Source of the DNA: Opitutia bacterium
GTDB lineage: Bacteria > Verrucomicrobiota > Verrucomicrobiia > Opitutales > UBA953
Length of the DNA: 16,633 nt
Direction of reading: 5' to 3'
Assembly (NCBI GenBank): GCA_947463395.1
Contig: CANHRV010000012.1
Location: 1 to 16,633, forward strand
Part shown: piece after piece, positions 5,995-13,766 of the stretch
Numbering within the stretch: position 1 is the stretch's first letter
Layout: every line of letters starts with the position of its first letter
Position numbers and translations under genes: made by a program
The notes under the pieces: generated by a model
Databases searched by the model: none
Told to the model about the DNA's origin: nothing
What the model saw: the letters and a program-made list of their open reading frames with translations, nothing else

Positions 5995-7572
5995 TTAAAG
6001 GTGTCTATAAAGTGTCTGGCCTGGATCTTGGTGGTCTTGTCTTTCGACTGACCCAGGGTTGGACGATAAATGAAGTAATACTTTGAACACCACTTCCTCC
6101 GACCCGACAAGTCCAATTTCCTCGCACAACTGGCTCACGGTGACCCACTGACCTTGTCGTTTTTTCAAGCCGGAGAGGGCTAGAAGCTTGATTTTCAGGG
6201 TTTGCGTGGCGGCTTTCTTGCCTGCCTCTACCCCAGGTTGGTGGTAGGCATTAATGCCCAAGAGGCTAGCATAGAGACCAACGGCCCGTTCGAACAGGGC
6301 AATGAGCAGTCCGACGGAGTAGGCGTCCACCTGTTTGAGGGTGATGGTTAGGCTGGCTCGGTTGCTCTCGCTCAGGGCTTCACGAGTTCCCAAGAAGAAA
6401 GCGTGTAGGTAATCTCCTGAGGTCGTTTGATGTTCAACCTCGGGCGAGTGACCGTGACGATCTTTAAGAACTTCGATGAACACCGCGAAAAAATTATTCA
6501 ATCCATCTCTCAACTGTTGAATGTAAGCATGTTGGTCAGTGGAACCTTTATTCCCATAAACGGTAAGACCTTGATAGACTTCTCTGCCTTGAAGGTCATG
6601 TTTTTTGCCCAAGGACTCCATCACGAGTTGTTGCAGGTAGCGCGAGAAGAGAAGGAGACGATCTTTGTATGGAAGGACGACCATCGCTTTTTCACCGTGA
6701 CCACCCGTGAGGTGATACCAACTTAGGGCGAGTTGCGCAGCGGGGTTTTTCGTTTGTTCGCGTGAGCGAGTGAGGGCATCCATGGCTTTTGCACCCGCTA
6801 ACATTTCTTCGATGGCAATACCTTGAAGAGCAGCGGGTAAAAGTCCGACTGGACCAAGTTCGCTGGTACGTCCACCCACCCAGTCCCACATCGGAAAGCG
6901 CGCTAACCACTTTTCTTTCTTAGCGGTTAAATCGAGCTGACTGCCTTCACCGGTGATGGCTACCGCATGGGAGGCAAAATTTAAACCCGCTTTTTCCCAA
7001 ACGAGAGCAGCCTCGATAAGGCCATTGCGGGGCTCAGGTGTACTTCCTGATTTTGAGGTTACAATGACGAGAGTCGTTCCAAGTTTTTCTCGAAGTGTTG
7101 CCAAGACTCGGTCCATTCCATCAGGATCTGTGTTGTCGATAAAATGGACACGCAAGGAATCGTTGGTTTGACCGAGTGCGTCAGAGACAAATTGAGGACC
7201 GAGTGCTGAACCTCCAATTCCGATACAAAGTAAATCGGTGAACTGACCCTTGGCGCCACGAATTTTCCCTTGGTGAATTTTTTTGGTAAATTCTTGAATG
7301 TCGCGAAGGCAATTTTTTATCTCCGCTGCAATTTCAGGAGTGGGAGCAATTTCAGGGTTGCGAAGCCAGTAGTGACCGACGCGACGGTTTTCATCGGGGT
7401 TGGCGATGGCCCCTTTTTCCAGTGCCTCCATCTCCGCAAAAGCTTTCTCGAGGGCAGGTGAAATCTTTTCGATAAATCCCGCGGGGGCAATCGCACGACT
7501 TAAATCCAAGGAAAATCCTTGGTCAGGGAATTGGAGAAGATGCCGGCGAAAGTTGGAGAAGGAGTTATCCAC
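5995..7572 (-). CDS. pgi: Glucose-6-phosphate isomerase
   Basis: Pgi interconverts glucose 6-phosphate and fructose 6-phosphate in glycolysis and gluconeogenesis, and supplies fructose 6-phosphate for amino-sugar and cell-wall synthesis. The 525-residue cytoplasmic protein shows CIGIGGSALGPQ (116-127), the phosphate loop TSKSGSTPE, the WDWVGGRTSELG segment, HGEKAMVVLPYKDRL, a catalytic-glutamate region VMESLGK, and the signature NAYHQPGVEAGKKAA with the C-terminal lysine. About 55 residues beyond this (VTVSQLCEEIGL and following) look like a small winged-helix tail, as in cyanobacterial-type isomerases rather than the E. coli form. The start is GTG at 7572-7570. No ATG is available nearby and the N-terminus aligns well by eye with cyanobacterial Pgi. 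The start codon lies inside one arm of an 11-bp inverted repeat. Confidence 0.95.
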   Translation of the reverse strand: MDNSFSNFRRHLLQFPDQGFSLDLSRAIAPAGFIEKISPALEKAFAEMEALEKGAIANPDENRRVGHYWLRNPEIAPTPEIAAEIKNCLRDIQEFTKKIHQGKIRGAKGQFTDLLCIGIGGSALGPQFVSDALGQTNDSLRVHFIDNTDPDGMDRVLATLREKLGTTLVIVTSKSGSTPEPRNGLIEAALVWEKAGLNFASHAVAITGEGSQLDLTAKKEKWLARFPMWDWVGGRTSELGPVGLLPAALQGIAIEEMLAGAKAMDALTRSREQTKNPAAQLALSWYHLTGGHGEKAMVVLPYKDRLLLFSRYLQQLVMESLGKKHDLQGREVYQGLTVYGNKGSTDQHAYIQQLRDGLNNFFAVFIEVLKDRHGHSPEVEHQTTSGDYLHAFFLGTREALSESNRASLTITLKQVDAYSVGLLIALFERAVGLYASLLGINAYHQPGVEAGKKAATQTLKIKLLALSGLKKRQGQWVTVSQLCEEIGLVGSEEVVFKVLLHLSSNPGSVERQDHQDPGQTLYRHL

Positions 7573-7630
7573 GACCGATGAATTCAGTCGTGAACACCTC
7601 TTTTGGCAACCCTCTTCAAATCGGTCGTGG
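7569..7630. repeat. Perfect 11-bp inverted repeat across the ilvD-pgi gap
   Basis: CCACGACCGAT at 7569-7579 and ATCGGTCGTGG at 7620-7630 are exact reverse complements separated by 40 bases. They almost fill the 65-base space between the ilvD stop and pgi. In the minus-strand transcript the distal arm contains the GTG start codon of pgi, so folding would hide the start. There is no T-run after the stem, so it is not a standard terminator. A role as an RNA regulatory structure or a protein site is inference. Confidence 0.6.
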
Positions 7631-7637
7631 TAATACT

Positions 7638-9326
7638 TTAGTCGCCGTCGGTAATCGCACCCTTAGAAGCCGAGGATACGCACTTGGCGTATTTCGCAAG
7701 AACCCCGCGCTTCTCCTTGCAGGGCTTAGCCTTCCAGGACTTTAGACGTTCGCTGATTTCTTCGGCAGACACCCCTAGATTAATTTCGTTTTTGACCGCA
7801 TCGATGGTGATGACGTCGCCATTTTTGATAATGGCAATTGGTCCGCCCACGGCCGCTTCAGGTGTAATGTGTCCAACGACGAATCCGTGACTACCTCCCG
7901 AAAATCTTCCGTCGGTAATCAAAGCAACGGTTTTACCAATGCCTTTGCCCATTACGGCACTCGTAGGTCCAAGCATTTCGCGCATACCAGGTCCACCTCG
8001 AGGACCTTCATTGCGAATCACAATCACATTACCGTCTTTGACTTCTCCATTGAGAATGCCTTGTAGGGATTCTTCCTCGGACTCGTAAACAATGGCTTTA
8101 CCCGTAAAGCTATTGCCTTCTTTTCCTGAAATTTTGGCGACAGCACCTTCGGGTGCTAGGTTGCCACGCAAGATACGCAGGTGACTGTCGGCTTTAACAG
8201 GATTGGAGAAAGGACGAACGACATCTTGATCCTGACTGTAGGGTTTTACGGTGGCTAAATTTTCGGCGACAGTTTTACCGGTGACGGTCAGGCATTGTCC
8301 GTGCAACAAACCAGCGTCGAGCAACATCTTGAGCAGAGGTTGAAGACCACCAATCCGAACAAAGTGTGCCATGTTGTATTTACCACTGGGTTTAAGGTCA
8401 CAAAGGACAGGTACCTTTTTACCGATGCGCTCAAAGTCTTCGAGGGTCACTTTTACTCCCGCCGAGTGACCCATCGCAATCAAGTGCATCACGGCATTGG
8501 TTGAACCGCCGAGGGCAATGACCACGGTAATTGCATTTTCAAAAGCTTCTTTGGTTAAGATATCCGAAGGACGAATGTTTCGTTTCAACAATTCCATTAC
8601 GGCTTTACCGGCACGATCGCAGTCGGCCATCTTATCTTTTGAATTGGCTAATTGTGCAGAACTGTCGGGAAGACTAAGACCTAAAGCTTCAATGGCCGAG
8701 GCCATAGTATTGGCGGTGTACATGCCACCACAGGAACCTTCTCCAGGGATAGAGCAGGTTTCGATTTCTTTTAATTCTTTATCGTCAATTTGTTTGGCAG
8801 CATGTTTTCCAACGGCCTCGAAAACGGTTACGATATCAGCTGGTTGACCGCGATGCAGGCCTGGGACGATTGTGCCACCGTAGACAAAGACTGAAGGGCG
8901 ATTTAGTCGAGCCATGGCAATGACGCATGCGGGCATGTTTTTATCGCATCCGCCGATGGTTACGAGGCCATCAAACCCCTCGGCACCAGCAACCGCTTCA
9001 ATGGAGTCAGCAATAATTTCTCGAGAAACCAGCGAATAACGCATGCCAGGTGTTCCCATGGAAATGCCATCGGACACGGTCATGGTTCCAAAAATAATCG
9101 ATTTACCGCCAGCTTCATCGGCTCCTTTGGCTGCTTGATTGGCTAGTCGATCGATGTGCATATTGCAGGGGGTCACCATCGACCAGGTAGAGGCTATTCC
9201 AACCACGGGCTTAGAAAAATCAGCATCCGTAAAGCCTACCGCACGTAGCATGGCCCGACTGGGTGCTCGACTGGCTCCGTCCACGACGAGGCTCGAGAAT
9301 TGGCGAGAAGATTTTTGTTGGGTCAT
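7638..9326 (-). CDS. ilvD: Dihydroxy-acid dehydratase
   Basis: IlvD dehydrates 2,3-dihydroxy acids to 2-keto acids, the third common step in isoleucine and valine synthesis and the branch toward leucine and pantothenate. The 562-residue protein carries three iron-sulfur ligands, in TPCNMH (C54), GGCDKNMPA (C127) and EGSCGGMYTANTM (C199). It also has the metal/substrate residues D86 in TVSDGISMG and K129, and the C-terminal GMREMLGPTSAVMG and TDGRFSGGSHGFVVGHI blocks that hold the active-site serine. Three ligands at these positions fit the ilvD/edd family and probably a [2Fe-2S] cluster. The start is the ATG at 9326, with an in-frame stop shortly upstream, so no longer form is possible. It heads the long minus-strand block and is divergent from scpB. 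No amino-acid-rich attenuator peptide is evident in the leader. Confidence 0.96.
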   Translation of the reverse strand: MTQQKSSRQFSSLVVDGASRAPSRAMLRAVGFTDADFSKPVVGIASTWSMVTPCNMHIDRLANQAAKGADEAGGKSIIFGTMTVSDGISMGTPGMRYSLVSREIIADSIEAVAGAEGFDGLVTIGGCDKNMPACVIAMARLNRPSVFVYGGTIVPGLHRGQPADIVTVFEAVGKHAAKQIDDKELKEIETCSIPGEGSCGGMYTANTMASAIEALGLSLPDSSAQLANSKDKMADCDRAGKAVMELLKRNIRPSDILTKEAFENAITVVIALGGSTNAVMHLIAMGHSAGVKVTLEDFERIGKKVPVLCDLKPSGKYNMAHFVRIGGLQPLLKMLLDAGLLHGQCLTVTGKTVAENLATVKPYSQDQDVVRPFSNPVKADSHLRILRGNLAPEGAVAKISGKEGNSFTGKAIVYESEEESLQGILNGEVKDGNVIVIRNEGPRGGPGMREMLGPTSAVMGKGIGKTVALITDGRFSGGSHGFVVGHITPEAAVGGPIAIIKNGDVITIDAVKNEINLGVSAEEISERLKSWKAKPCKEKRGVLAKYAKCVSSASKGAITDGD

Positions 9327-9434
9327 GATGTGAAAAGTCTGCGGTTGTCAGTGAGGGGTAGACTCCTAATAAGGAAGGTAAATCGGTATTGCTATCGACC
9401 CTACCCAAACTCCCTCCTTTAAGACCTATTTTCC
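9327..9434. promoter_or_regulatory. Divergent intergenic region between ilvD and scpB
   Basis: These 108 bases must hold the start signals for both divergent blocks. I see no convincing -35/-10 pair in either direction. The minus strand carries AAAGGAGG (9420-9413), a perfect anti-16S match, but about 87 bases from the ilvD ATG and four bases before a TTG at 9408. Neither ilvD nor scpB (GTG at 9435) has a good ribosome binding site at normal distance. Confidence 0.4.
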
Positions 9435-10205
9435 GTGGAATTCAACCTCAAGAAGATTATAAAAGCACTCCTTTTTTCCACTTCGGAAGCGGTGTCTATC
9501 AAGGACATACAAAAAGTTGTGCAACGATACCATGCGCAAGCGACATCGGAAAATGCCGAGGAACGTCCGTCGGTTAACCCTGCCGATGTTACGCTGCCTT
9601 CTCCGCAACCCGTTCAAGAGGTCATTCAAGACATCATTGATCAGGTTCCTACTTTGCTTACGGCGACGCAAATTCGCGAGGCGGTTGATGCTCTCGAATC
9701 GGAAATGCGCGAATCCAATGATGCCTGTCGAATCCTTCAAGGCCCAGAAGGTTTTCGTTTAGTTATTTCTCCTGCTTATGCCGATTGGGTTCGTCTTCTT
9801 CGCGGTGAACCACGTCCTCAGCGTCTGAGTGCGGCTGCTCTCGAAACACTTTCCATTGTCGCTTACCGTCAACCAGTGACACGGGCAGAAATGGAAGCGA
9901 TTCGTGGTGTGTCGATTGATAGTGCCTTGAATCGATTGATGGAACTGGAGTTGGTTGCTGTGACGGGTCGAGCTGATCTCCCTGGGCGTCCCATTCAATA
10001 TGGTACCACTGATAAATTTCTCGATTTCACGGGGCTGCGTTCGCTGGGTGAATTACCCGCTTCAGATGTTCTTTCACCGGCACAAATCACCGAATGGATT
10101 ACTCGAGCCACAACTCCCGTCACGGTGGGTGACGCCGAGGTCGGGCTGCCTTTAGAAGATCAATCCTCTGCCACTGCCTCACAACCTGAATCACCTTCTG
10201 CATGA
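9435..10205 (+). CDS. scpB: Segregation and condensation protein B
   Basis: ScpB is a dimeric winged-helix partner of ScpA and the SMC ATPase in bacterial condensin, needed for chromosome compaction and segregation. The second winged helix is unmistakable: QRLSAAALETLSIVAYRQPVTRAEMEAIRGV (129-159), followed by ALNRLMELELVAVTGRADLPGRPIQYGTTDKFLD (164-197). The first winged helix starts MEFNLKKIIKALLFSTSEAVS but is split by about 45 residues rich in Pro, Glu and Gln (33-75) before LTATQIREAVDALESEM resumes it. With the acidic tail this gives 256 residues, longer than the usual 180-200. The start is GTG at 9435. The stop overlaps pheA by ATGA. scpA, usually directly upstream, is not in the window. 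Confidence 0.9.
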   Translation: MEFNLKKIIKALLFSTSEAVSIKDIQKVVQRYHAQATSENAEERPSVNPADVTLPSPQPVQEVIQDIIDQVPTLLTATQIREAVDALESEMRESNDACRILQGPEGFRLVISPAYADWVRLLRGEPRPQRLSAAALETLSIVAYRQPVTRAEMEAIRGVSIDSALNRLMELELVAVTGRADLPGRPIQYGTTDKFLDFTGLRSLGELPASDVLSPAQITEWITRATTPVTVGDAEVGLPLEDQSSATASQPESPSA

Positions 10206-11269
10206 GCTTAGACGAACATCGCCGCACGGTTGACCGTATTGATCGAGAAATTCTCCGTCTCCTCGGTGAACGTTTGCAAGTGGCACGTGCCATCGGAGAG
10301 GCCAAGTTAAAAGCGGGAGCCCCTGTTTACGCACCCCAACGCGAAGAACAGGTCCTTCGAGCTTTGGTTGAAGCGGCTCCAAGTTTACCCGCTTCAGGTA
10401 TTCGTTCTATTTTCCGCGAGATTATTTCTCTCTCGATTGGTGCACAAATGGCCAAGCCTGTTGCTTATCTTGGACCCGAGGGTTCTTTCACACAACAGGC
10501 GGAGATTCGTGCTTTTGGTTCCAGCGTACCGGCATTACCGATGCGAACCATTGCCGATATTTTTGCTGCGGTTGAATCTGGGGAAGCTTCCTATGGTGTT
10601 GTCCCTGTCGAGAATTCTACGGAAGGGGTGGTTAGCCACTCTCTGGATTTGTTGGCCGAGTCTGAATTGAAAGTCGTTGCCCAAGTAACGCTTTCCGTGG
10701 AGCAATGTTTAGTGGGTGCTGGAGCTTTGCAGGAAGTGAAAAGAGTTTTATCGAAGGATATCGCACTCGCTCAATGTCGTGGGTGGTTGTCCCGTCATTT
10801 ACCGCAGGCAACTTTGGTGGAAACCGAAAGCACAGCAGCAGCGGTGGAGCAAGTACTGCGCGAGCCAAAAGGAAGTGCGGCCGTAGCCTCAGCCTCTGCC
10901 GCTGAGTCACGCGGTGTGCCGATTCTGGCTCGGGGTATTCAGGATCGTCGCGACAATGCAACGCGCTTCTTTGTTATCGGTTCAACGGCTAATCCTCCTG
11001 GAGCGAAGGAGGAGGTCACTAGCGTTGTTTTAACTCTCAAGCATGAGCCCGGAGCACTGCAATCAGCACTCAGTTCATTCTCCGAGCGTGGTATTAATTT
11101 AATTCGTATTGAATCGCGTCCCAGTCGTCGACGGGCTTGGGAATATTTATTCTTCATCGACTTCCCTGGTCACTGGGAAACGCCAGCCGTACAAGAAGCG
11201 GTGGCCGCTTTGAAAGGGCGCTGTGAAGTCGTCAAATGGCTTGGTAGTTATCCTCAATCTGCCGGATGA
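10202..11269 (+). CDS. pheA: Bifunctional chorismate mutase / prephenate dehydratase (P-protein)
   Basis: PheA converts chorismate to prephenate and prephenate to phenylpyruvate, the precursor of phenylalanine. Residues 1-80 are an AroQ-type helical chorismate mutase domain (VDRIDREILRLLGERLQVA, then YAPQREEQVL). Residues 86-262 are prephenate dehydratase, with AYLGPEGSFT (88-97), VVPVENSTEGVV (133-144) and the catalytic DNATRFFVI (251-259). Residues 274-350 are an ACT regulatory domain with HEPGALQSAL (281-290) and IESRPS (303-308), the GAL and ESRP motifs that form the phenylalanine feedback site. The 355-residue length matches bacterial P-proteins. It overlaps scpB upstream and the MCE gene downstream by four bases each, so the three genes are probably co-translated. 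The retained ACT motifs predict allosteric inhibition by phenylalanine. Confidence 0.96.
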   Translation: MSLDEHRRTVDRIDREILRLLGERLQVARAIGEAKLKAGAPVYAPQREEQVLRALVEAAPSLPASGIRSIFREIISLSIGAQMAKPVAYLGPEGSFTQQAEIRAFGSSVPALPMRTIADIFAAVESGEASYGVVPVENSTEGVVSHSLDLLAESELKVVAQVTLSVEQCLVGAGALQEVKRVLSKDIALAQCRGWLSRHLPQATLVETESTAAAVEQVLREPKGSAAVASASAAESRGVPILARGIQDRRDNATRFFVIGSTANPPGAKEEVTSVVLTLKHEPGALQSALSSFSERGINLIRIESRPSRRRAWEYLFFIDFPGHWETPAVQEAVAALKGRCEVVKWLGSYPQSAG

Positions 11270-12195
11270 ATCAACGTCGTGTTGGAATCTCACTTTTAGT
11301 CCTCTTGCTTGGGACTTTGAGTGTTTCCGCATGGTGGTGGTGGAGAACTTGGTCGGCTCCCCTAGTGGAAGTCGTTTTCCGTCCGCCTTTTTCTATCCAT
11401 GGAATTGCCGAAGGGTCACCAGTCCGTTTAAAGGGTATTTTGGTAGGACAGGTTTCTACGATAGGATTGTCTTTAGATGAACAAGGTGAGGCCCGTCCTG
11501 AAGTAACGTTATCCTTGAATCTTGAGAGTATGGTTGATCACGAATTGGTTCTTCGCTTGCAGCAAAAGAATTTAAAAGATGAAGTAGCTGCTGGATTAAG
11601 AGCGCAGTTGGTAGCGGTCAGTCCTGCTTCGGGTTTATTGCAGGTTGAACTCTATTGGGATGAGACAGATCCCTTACCTCCCTCGTTGAAGCCAAATGAA
11701 ATTCCTGCTACAGGGGTCACTTTGCAAAGAGCCACCGAACGAATTGTTAAAGAGCTGGGGCGATTGAATCAACGTGACTTGGGTCTCGTCGCTCGCGATT
11801 TGGATCAAAGTTTATCGACTATTTTTGAAAAAACAGATCCAGCGATGGCGGCTGAATTTTCGCATAAGATGGTTTTGAAAACCAATCAGATTTTACGAGC
11901 AACCGAGGAATCTCGACTTGAAGAAAAGATGCACCGTTTAGCTTCAGCTTGTGCCGACTTGCGTCGTGCTTGCGATCGAGCAAATCAGCATTGGGATCCG
12001 CAGGCTTTGGTCGACTTACATCAGTCGGTTCAAGAAGCACAGACTTCCTTGGAAGGTTTGGCGATGAGCTTAGAAAGTTCGCAGGTAAAGTTATCCGAGT
12101 CGGTCTCGGAGGTTAGCCAAATTCTCCAGGCGGTTTCGAAGGTAGCTAAGGAATGGAAGGCCAAAACCCGTAGTCTCACGACGGAACCCCAGTAG
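11266..12195 (+). CDS. MCE/MlaD-domain membrane-anchored protein
   Basis: This 309-residue protein resembles the substrate-binding subunit of Mla-type lipid transport systems. Residues 7-23 form one N-terminal membrane anchor (GISLLVLLLGTLSVSAW), placing the rest in the periplasm. The MCE domain spans about 33-132 and has the typical signature GIAEGSPVRLKGILVGQVSTI (46-66) and an LRAQLVAVSPASGLLQVEL segment (111-129). The C-terminal part (about 150-300) is helical, with coiled-coil-like runs, as in longer MCE proteins that extend toward the outer membrane. It begins in the pheA stop codon (ATGA) and ends 62 bases before glyS. No MlaE permease or MlaF ATPase gene accompanies it here, so partners must be encoded elsewhere. 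A role in phospholipid trafficking is inferred from the family. Confidence 0.82.
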   Translation: MNQRRVGISLLVLLLGTLSVSAWWWWRTWSAPLVEVVFRPPFSIHGIAEGSPVRLKGILVGQVSTIGLSLDEQGEARPEVTLSLNLESMVDHELVLRLQQKNLKDEVAAGLRAQLVAVSPASGLLQVELYWDETDPLPPSLKPNEIPATGVTLQRATERIVKELGRLNQRDLGLVARDLDQSLSTIFEKTDPAMAAEFSHKMVLKTNQILRATEESRLEEKMHRLASACADLRRACDRANQHWDPQALVDLHQSVQEAQTSLEGLAMSLESSQVKLSESVSEVSQILQAVSKVAKEWKAKTRSLTTEPQ

Positions 12196-12210
12196 CAATA
12201 GGGAACAGGC

Positions 12211-12231
12211 TTGCACCTTAACCCTGTGCAA
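12211..12231. promoter_or_regulatory. Short hairpin in the gap before glyS
   Basis: TTGCAC (12211-12216) and GTGCAA (12226-12231) form a 6-bp inverted repeat with a 9-base loop in the 62-base space between the MCE gene and glyS. No T-run follows, so it is not a good terminator. The left arm could double as a -35-like element with TATTGG (12235-12240) as a poor -10. A GGAG lies about 15 bases before the glyS ATG, farther than usual for a ribosome binding site. No T-box-like structure is visible. Confidence 0.3.
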
Positions 12232-12257
12232 TCGTATTGGAGTAACTACTTAATTTT

Positions 12258-13766
12258 ATGGCTGCTCCTACCGATAAAATGGAATCGATTATTAACCTGT
12301 GTAAACGTCGCGGGTTTGTTTTTTCCTCTTCTGAAATCTACGGCGGTCTCAATGGGTTTTTTGATTATGGTCCTTTAGGGGCAGAACTTAAAAATAATAT
12401 TAAACAAGCCTGGTGGCAGGACTTTGTTCATCGTCGGGATGACATCGTCGGTTTAGACTCCACCATTATTCATCACCCAATGACCTGGAAGGCCTCAGGT
12501 CACATTGATAATTTCACCGACCCTTTGGTTGACTGTAAAGAATCGAAAATGCGGTATCGTGCCGACCAGCTTTTCTTTGCTCCAGTCGTTGTGTCTGGCG
12601 AGACCATTGGTTACGTTTCTGTTTTGGAAGATGAGTCGATGCAGACGAAAGCCGAAGAATTGGCTCAAGAATTGAAGCGTAAGTTGGCCAAGCAGGGTAC
12701 ACTCGAGCCTATTCTGCTTAAGGATTATACTCAAGCGACTGAAGCACAGCACGCTTTGATTCCTTCACCTGCCACGGGTAAGCCTGGTTCACTGACTCCT
12801 CCCCGTTCGTTTAACATGATGTTCCAGACTTATGTCGGTGCGATGCAGGATGCTTCAGCGGTGGCCTATCTCCGCCCTGAGACGGCTCAAGGAATCTTCA
12901 TTAATTTTAAAAATGTGGTCGATACAGGACGGGTGAAATTACCCTTCGGTATCGCACAAATGGGTAAGGCGTTCCGTAATGAAATTAATCCCCGTAACTT
13001 CATTTTCCGTTCGCGTGAATTCGAGCAAATGGAGATTGAATATTTTATTTCTCCTGCTGCTGACTGGAAAACGGCTCATCGCGAATGGATTGAAGGTTGC
13101 TTAAATTGGTTCGAGTCCATCGGCATTCCTCGCGATAAACTTTCTCTCTATCCTCACCCTCAAGAAAAGTTGGCACACTACTCCAAGGGCACCACCGATA
13201 TTATGTTTGAGTTTCCCTTTGGTGTTCAGGAATTGCAAGGTGTCGCCGCTCGAGGTGATTTTGATTTAACTCAACACAGTCAAGTATCGGGTCAAAAAAT
13301 GGATTGGTTTGATGAATCAACCAAGGCGCGTTTTATTCCCCATGTCATTGAACCCTCGGTGGGCGTTGATCGCGTGTTCTTGGCTCTGCTGACCACGGCT
13401 TATCATGAAGACGAAGTCGAAGGTGAGAAACGCATTGTCCTGCGCTTGCCTGCTCGAGTAGCACCTTACAAAGCCGCTGTTTTCCCGTTAGTGAAAAATA
13501 AGCCCGAAATTGTTGAGCGTGCCGAGGCTCTTTACCGTCGCTTAAAGAAACGATTCAACGTCTTCTATGATGCTTCGGGAGCTATCGGCCGACGTTATCG
13601 TCGCCAAGATGAAATCGGTACACCCTACGGAATCACCATCGATTTTGAAACGATTGAAAAAGGTGCTGGCGTTACCGTCCGTCATCGCGACACCTTGGAA
13701 CAAGTGCGTATGACCGAGGATGAGGTCGTTCGTTTCCTTGACGAAAAAGTTAACGGTCTCGTTTAA
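12258..13766 (+). CDS. glyS: Glycyl-tRNA synthetase, single-chain (alpha2) type
   Basis: This class II synthetase charges tRNA-Gly with glycine. It is the homodimeric form shared with archaea, eukaryotes and some bacteria, not the GlyQ/GlyS tetramer of E. coli. Diagnostic blocks are [19 protein letters not shown] (12-30), [15 protein letters not shown] (34-48), the [19 protein letters not shown] segment (75-93), [12 protein letters not shown] (183-194), [17 protein letters not shown] (204-220), the motif 2 region [28 protein letters not shown] (236-263) and motif 3 [11 protein letters not shown]. The anticodon-binding domain begins near [13 protein letters not shown] and ends the 502-residue protein. 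The ATG at 12258 fits the family N-terminus. The last 17 bases overlap the facing gene. Confidence 0.97.
   Translation: MAAPTDKMESIINLCKRRGFVFSSSEIYGGLNGFFDYGPLGAELKNNIKQAWWQDFVHRRDDIVGLDSTIIHHPMTWKASGHIDNFTDPLVDCKESKMRYRADQLFFAPVVVSGETIGYVSVLEDESMQTKAEELAQELKRKLAKQGTLEPILLKDYTQATEAQHALIPSPATGKPGSLTPPRSFNMMFQTYVGAMQDASAVAYLRPETAQGIFINFKNVVDTGRVKLPFGIAQMGKAFRNEINPRNFIFRSREFEQMEIEYFISPAADWKTAHREWIEGCLNWFESIGIPRDKLSLYPHPQEKLAHYSKGTTDIMFEFPFGVQELQGVAARGDFDLTQHSQVSGQKMDWFDESTKARFIPHVIEPSVGVDRVFLALLTTAYHEDEVEGEKRIVLRLPARVAPYKAAVFPLVKNKPEIVERAEALYRRLKKRFNVFYDASGAIGRRYRRQDEIGTPYGITIDFETIEKGAGVTVRHRDTLEQVRMTEDEVVRFLDEKVNGLV

Noticed and set aside
8497..8847. Plus-strand open frame of 116 codons opposite ilvD
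   Set aside because: It lies wholly within the conserved ilvD coding region on the other strand and has no recognisable product.
12196..12257. T-box leader for glyS
   Set aside because: The gap is only 62 bases and shows neither the T-box consensus nor a terminator/antiterminator pair.
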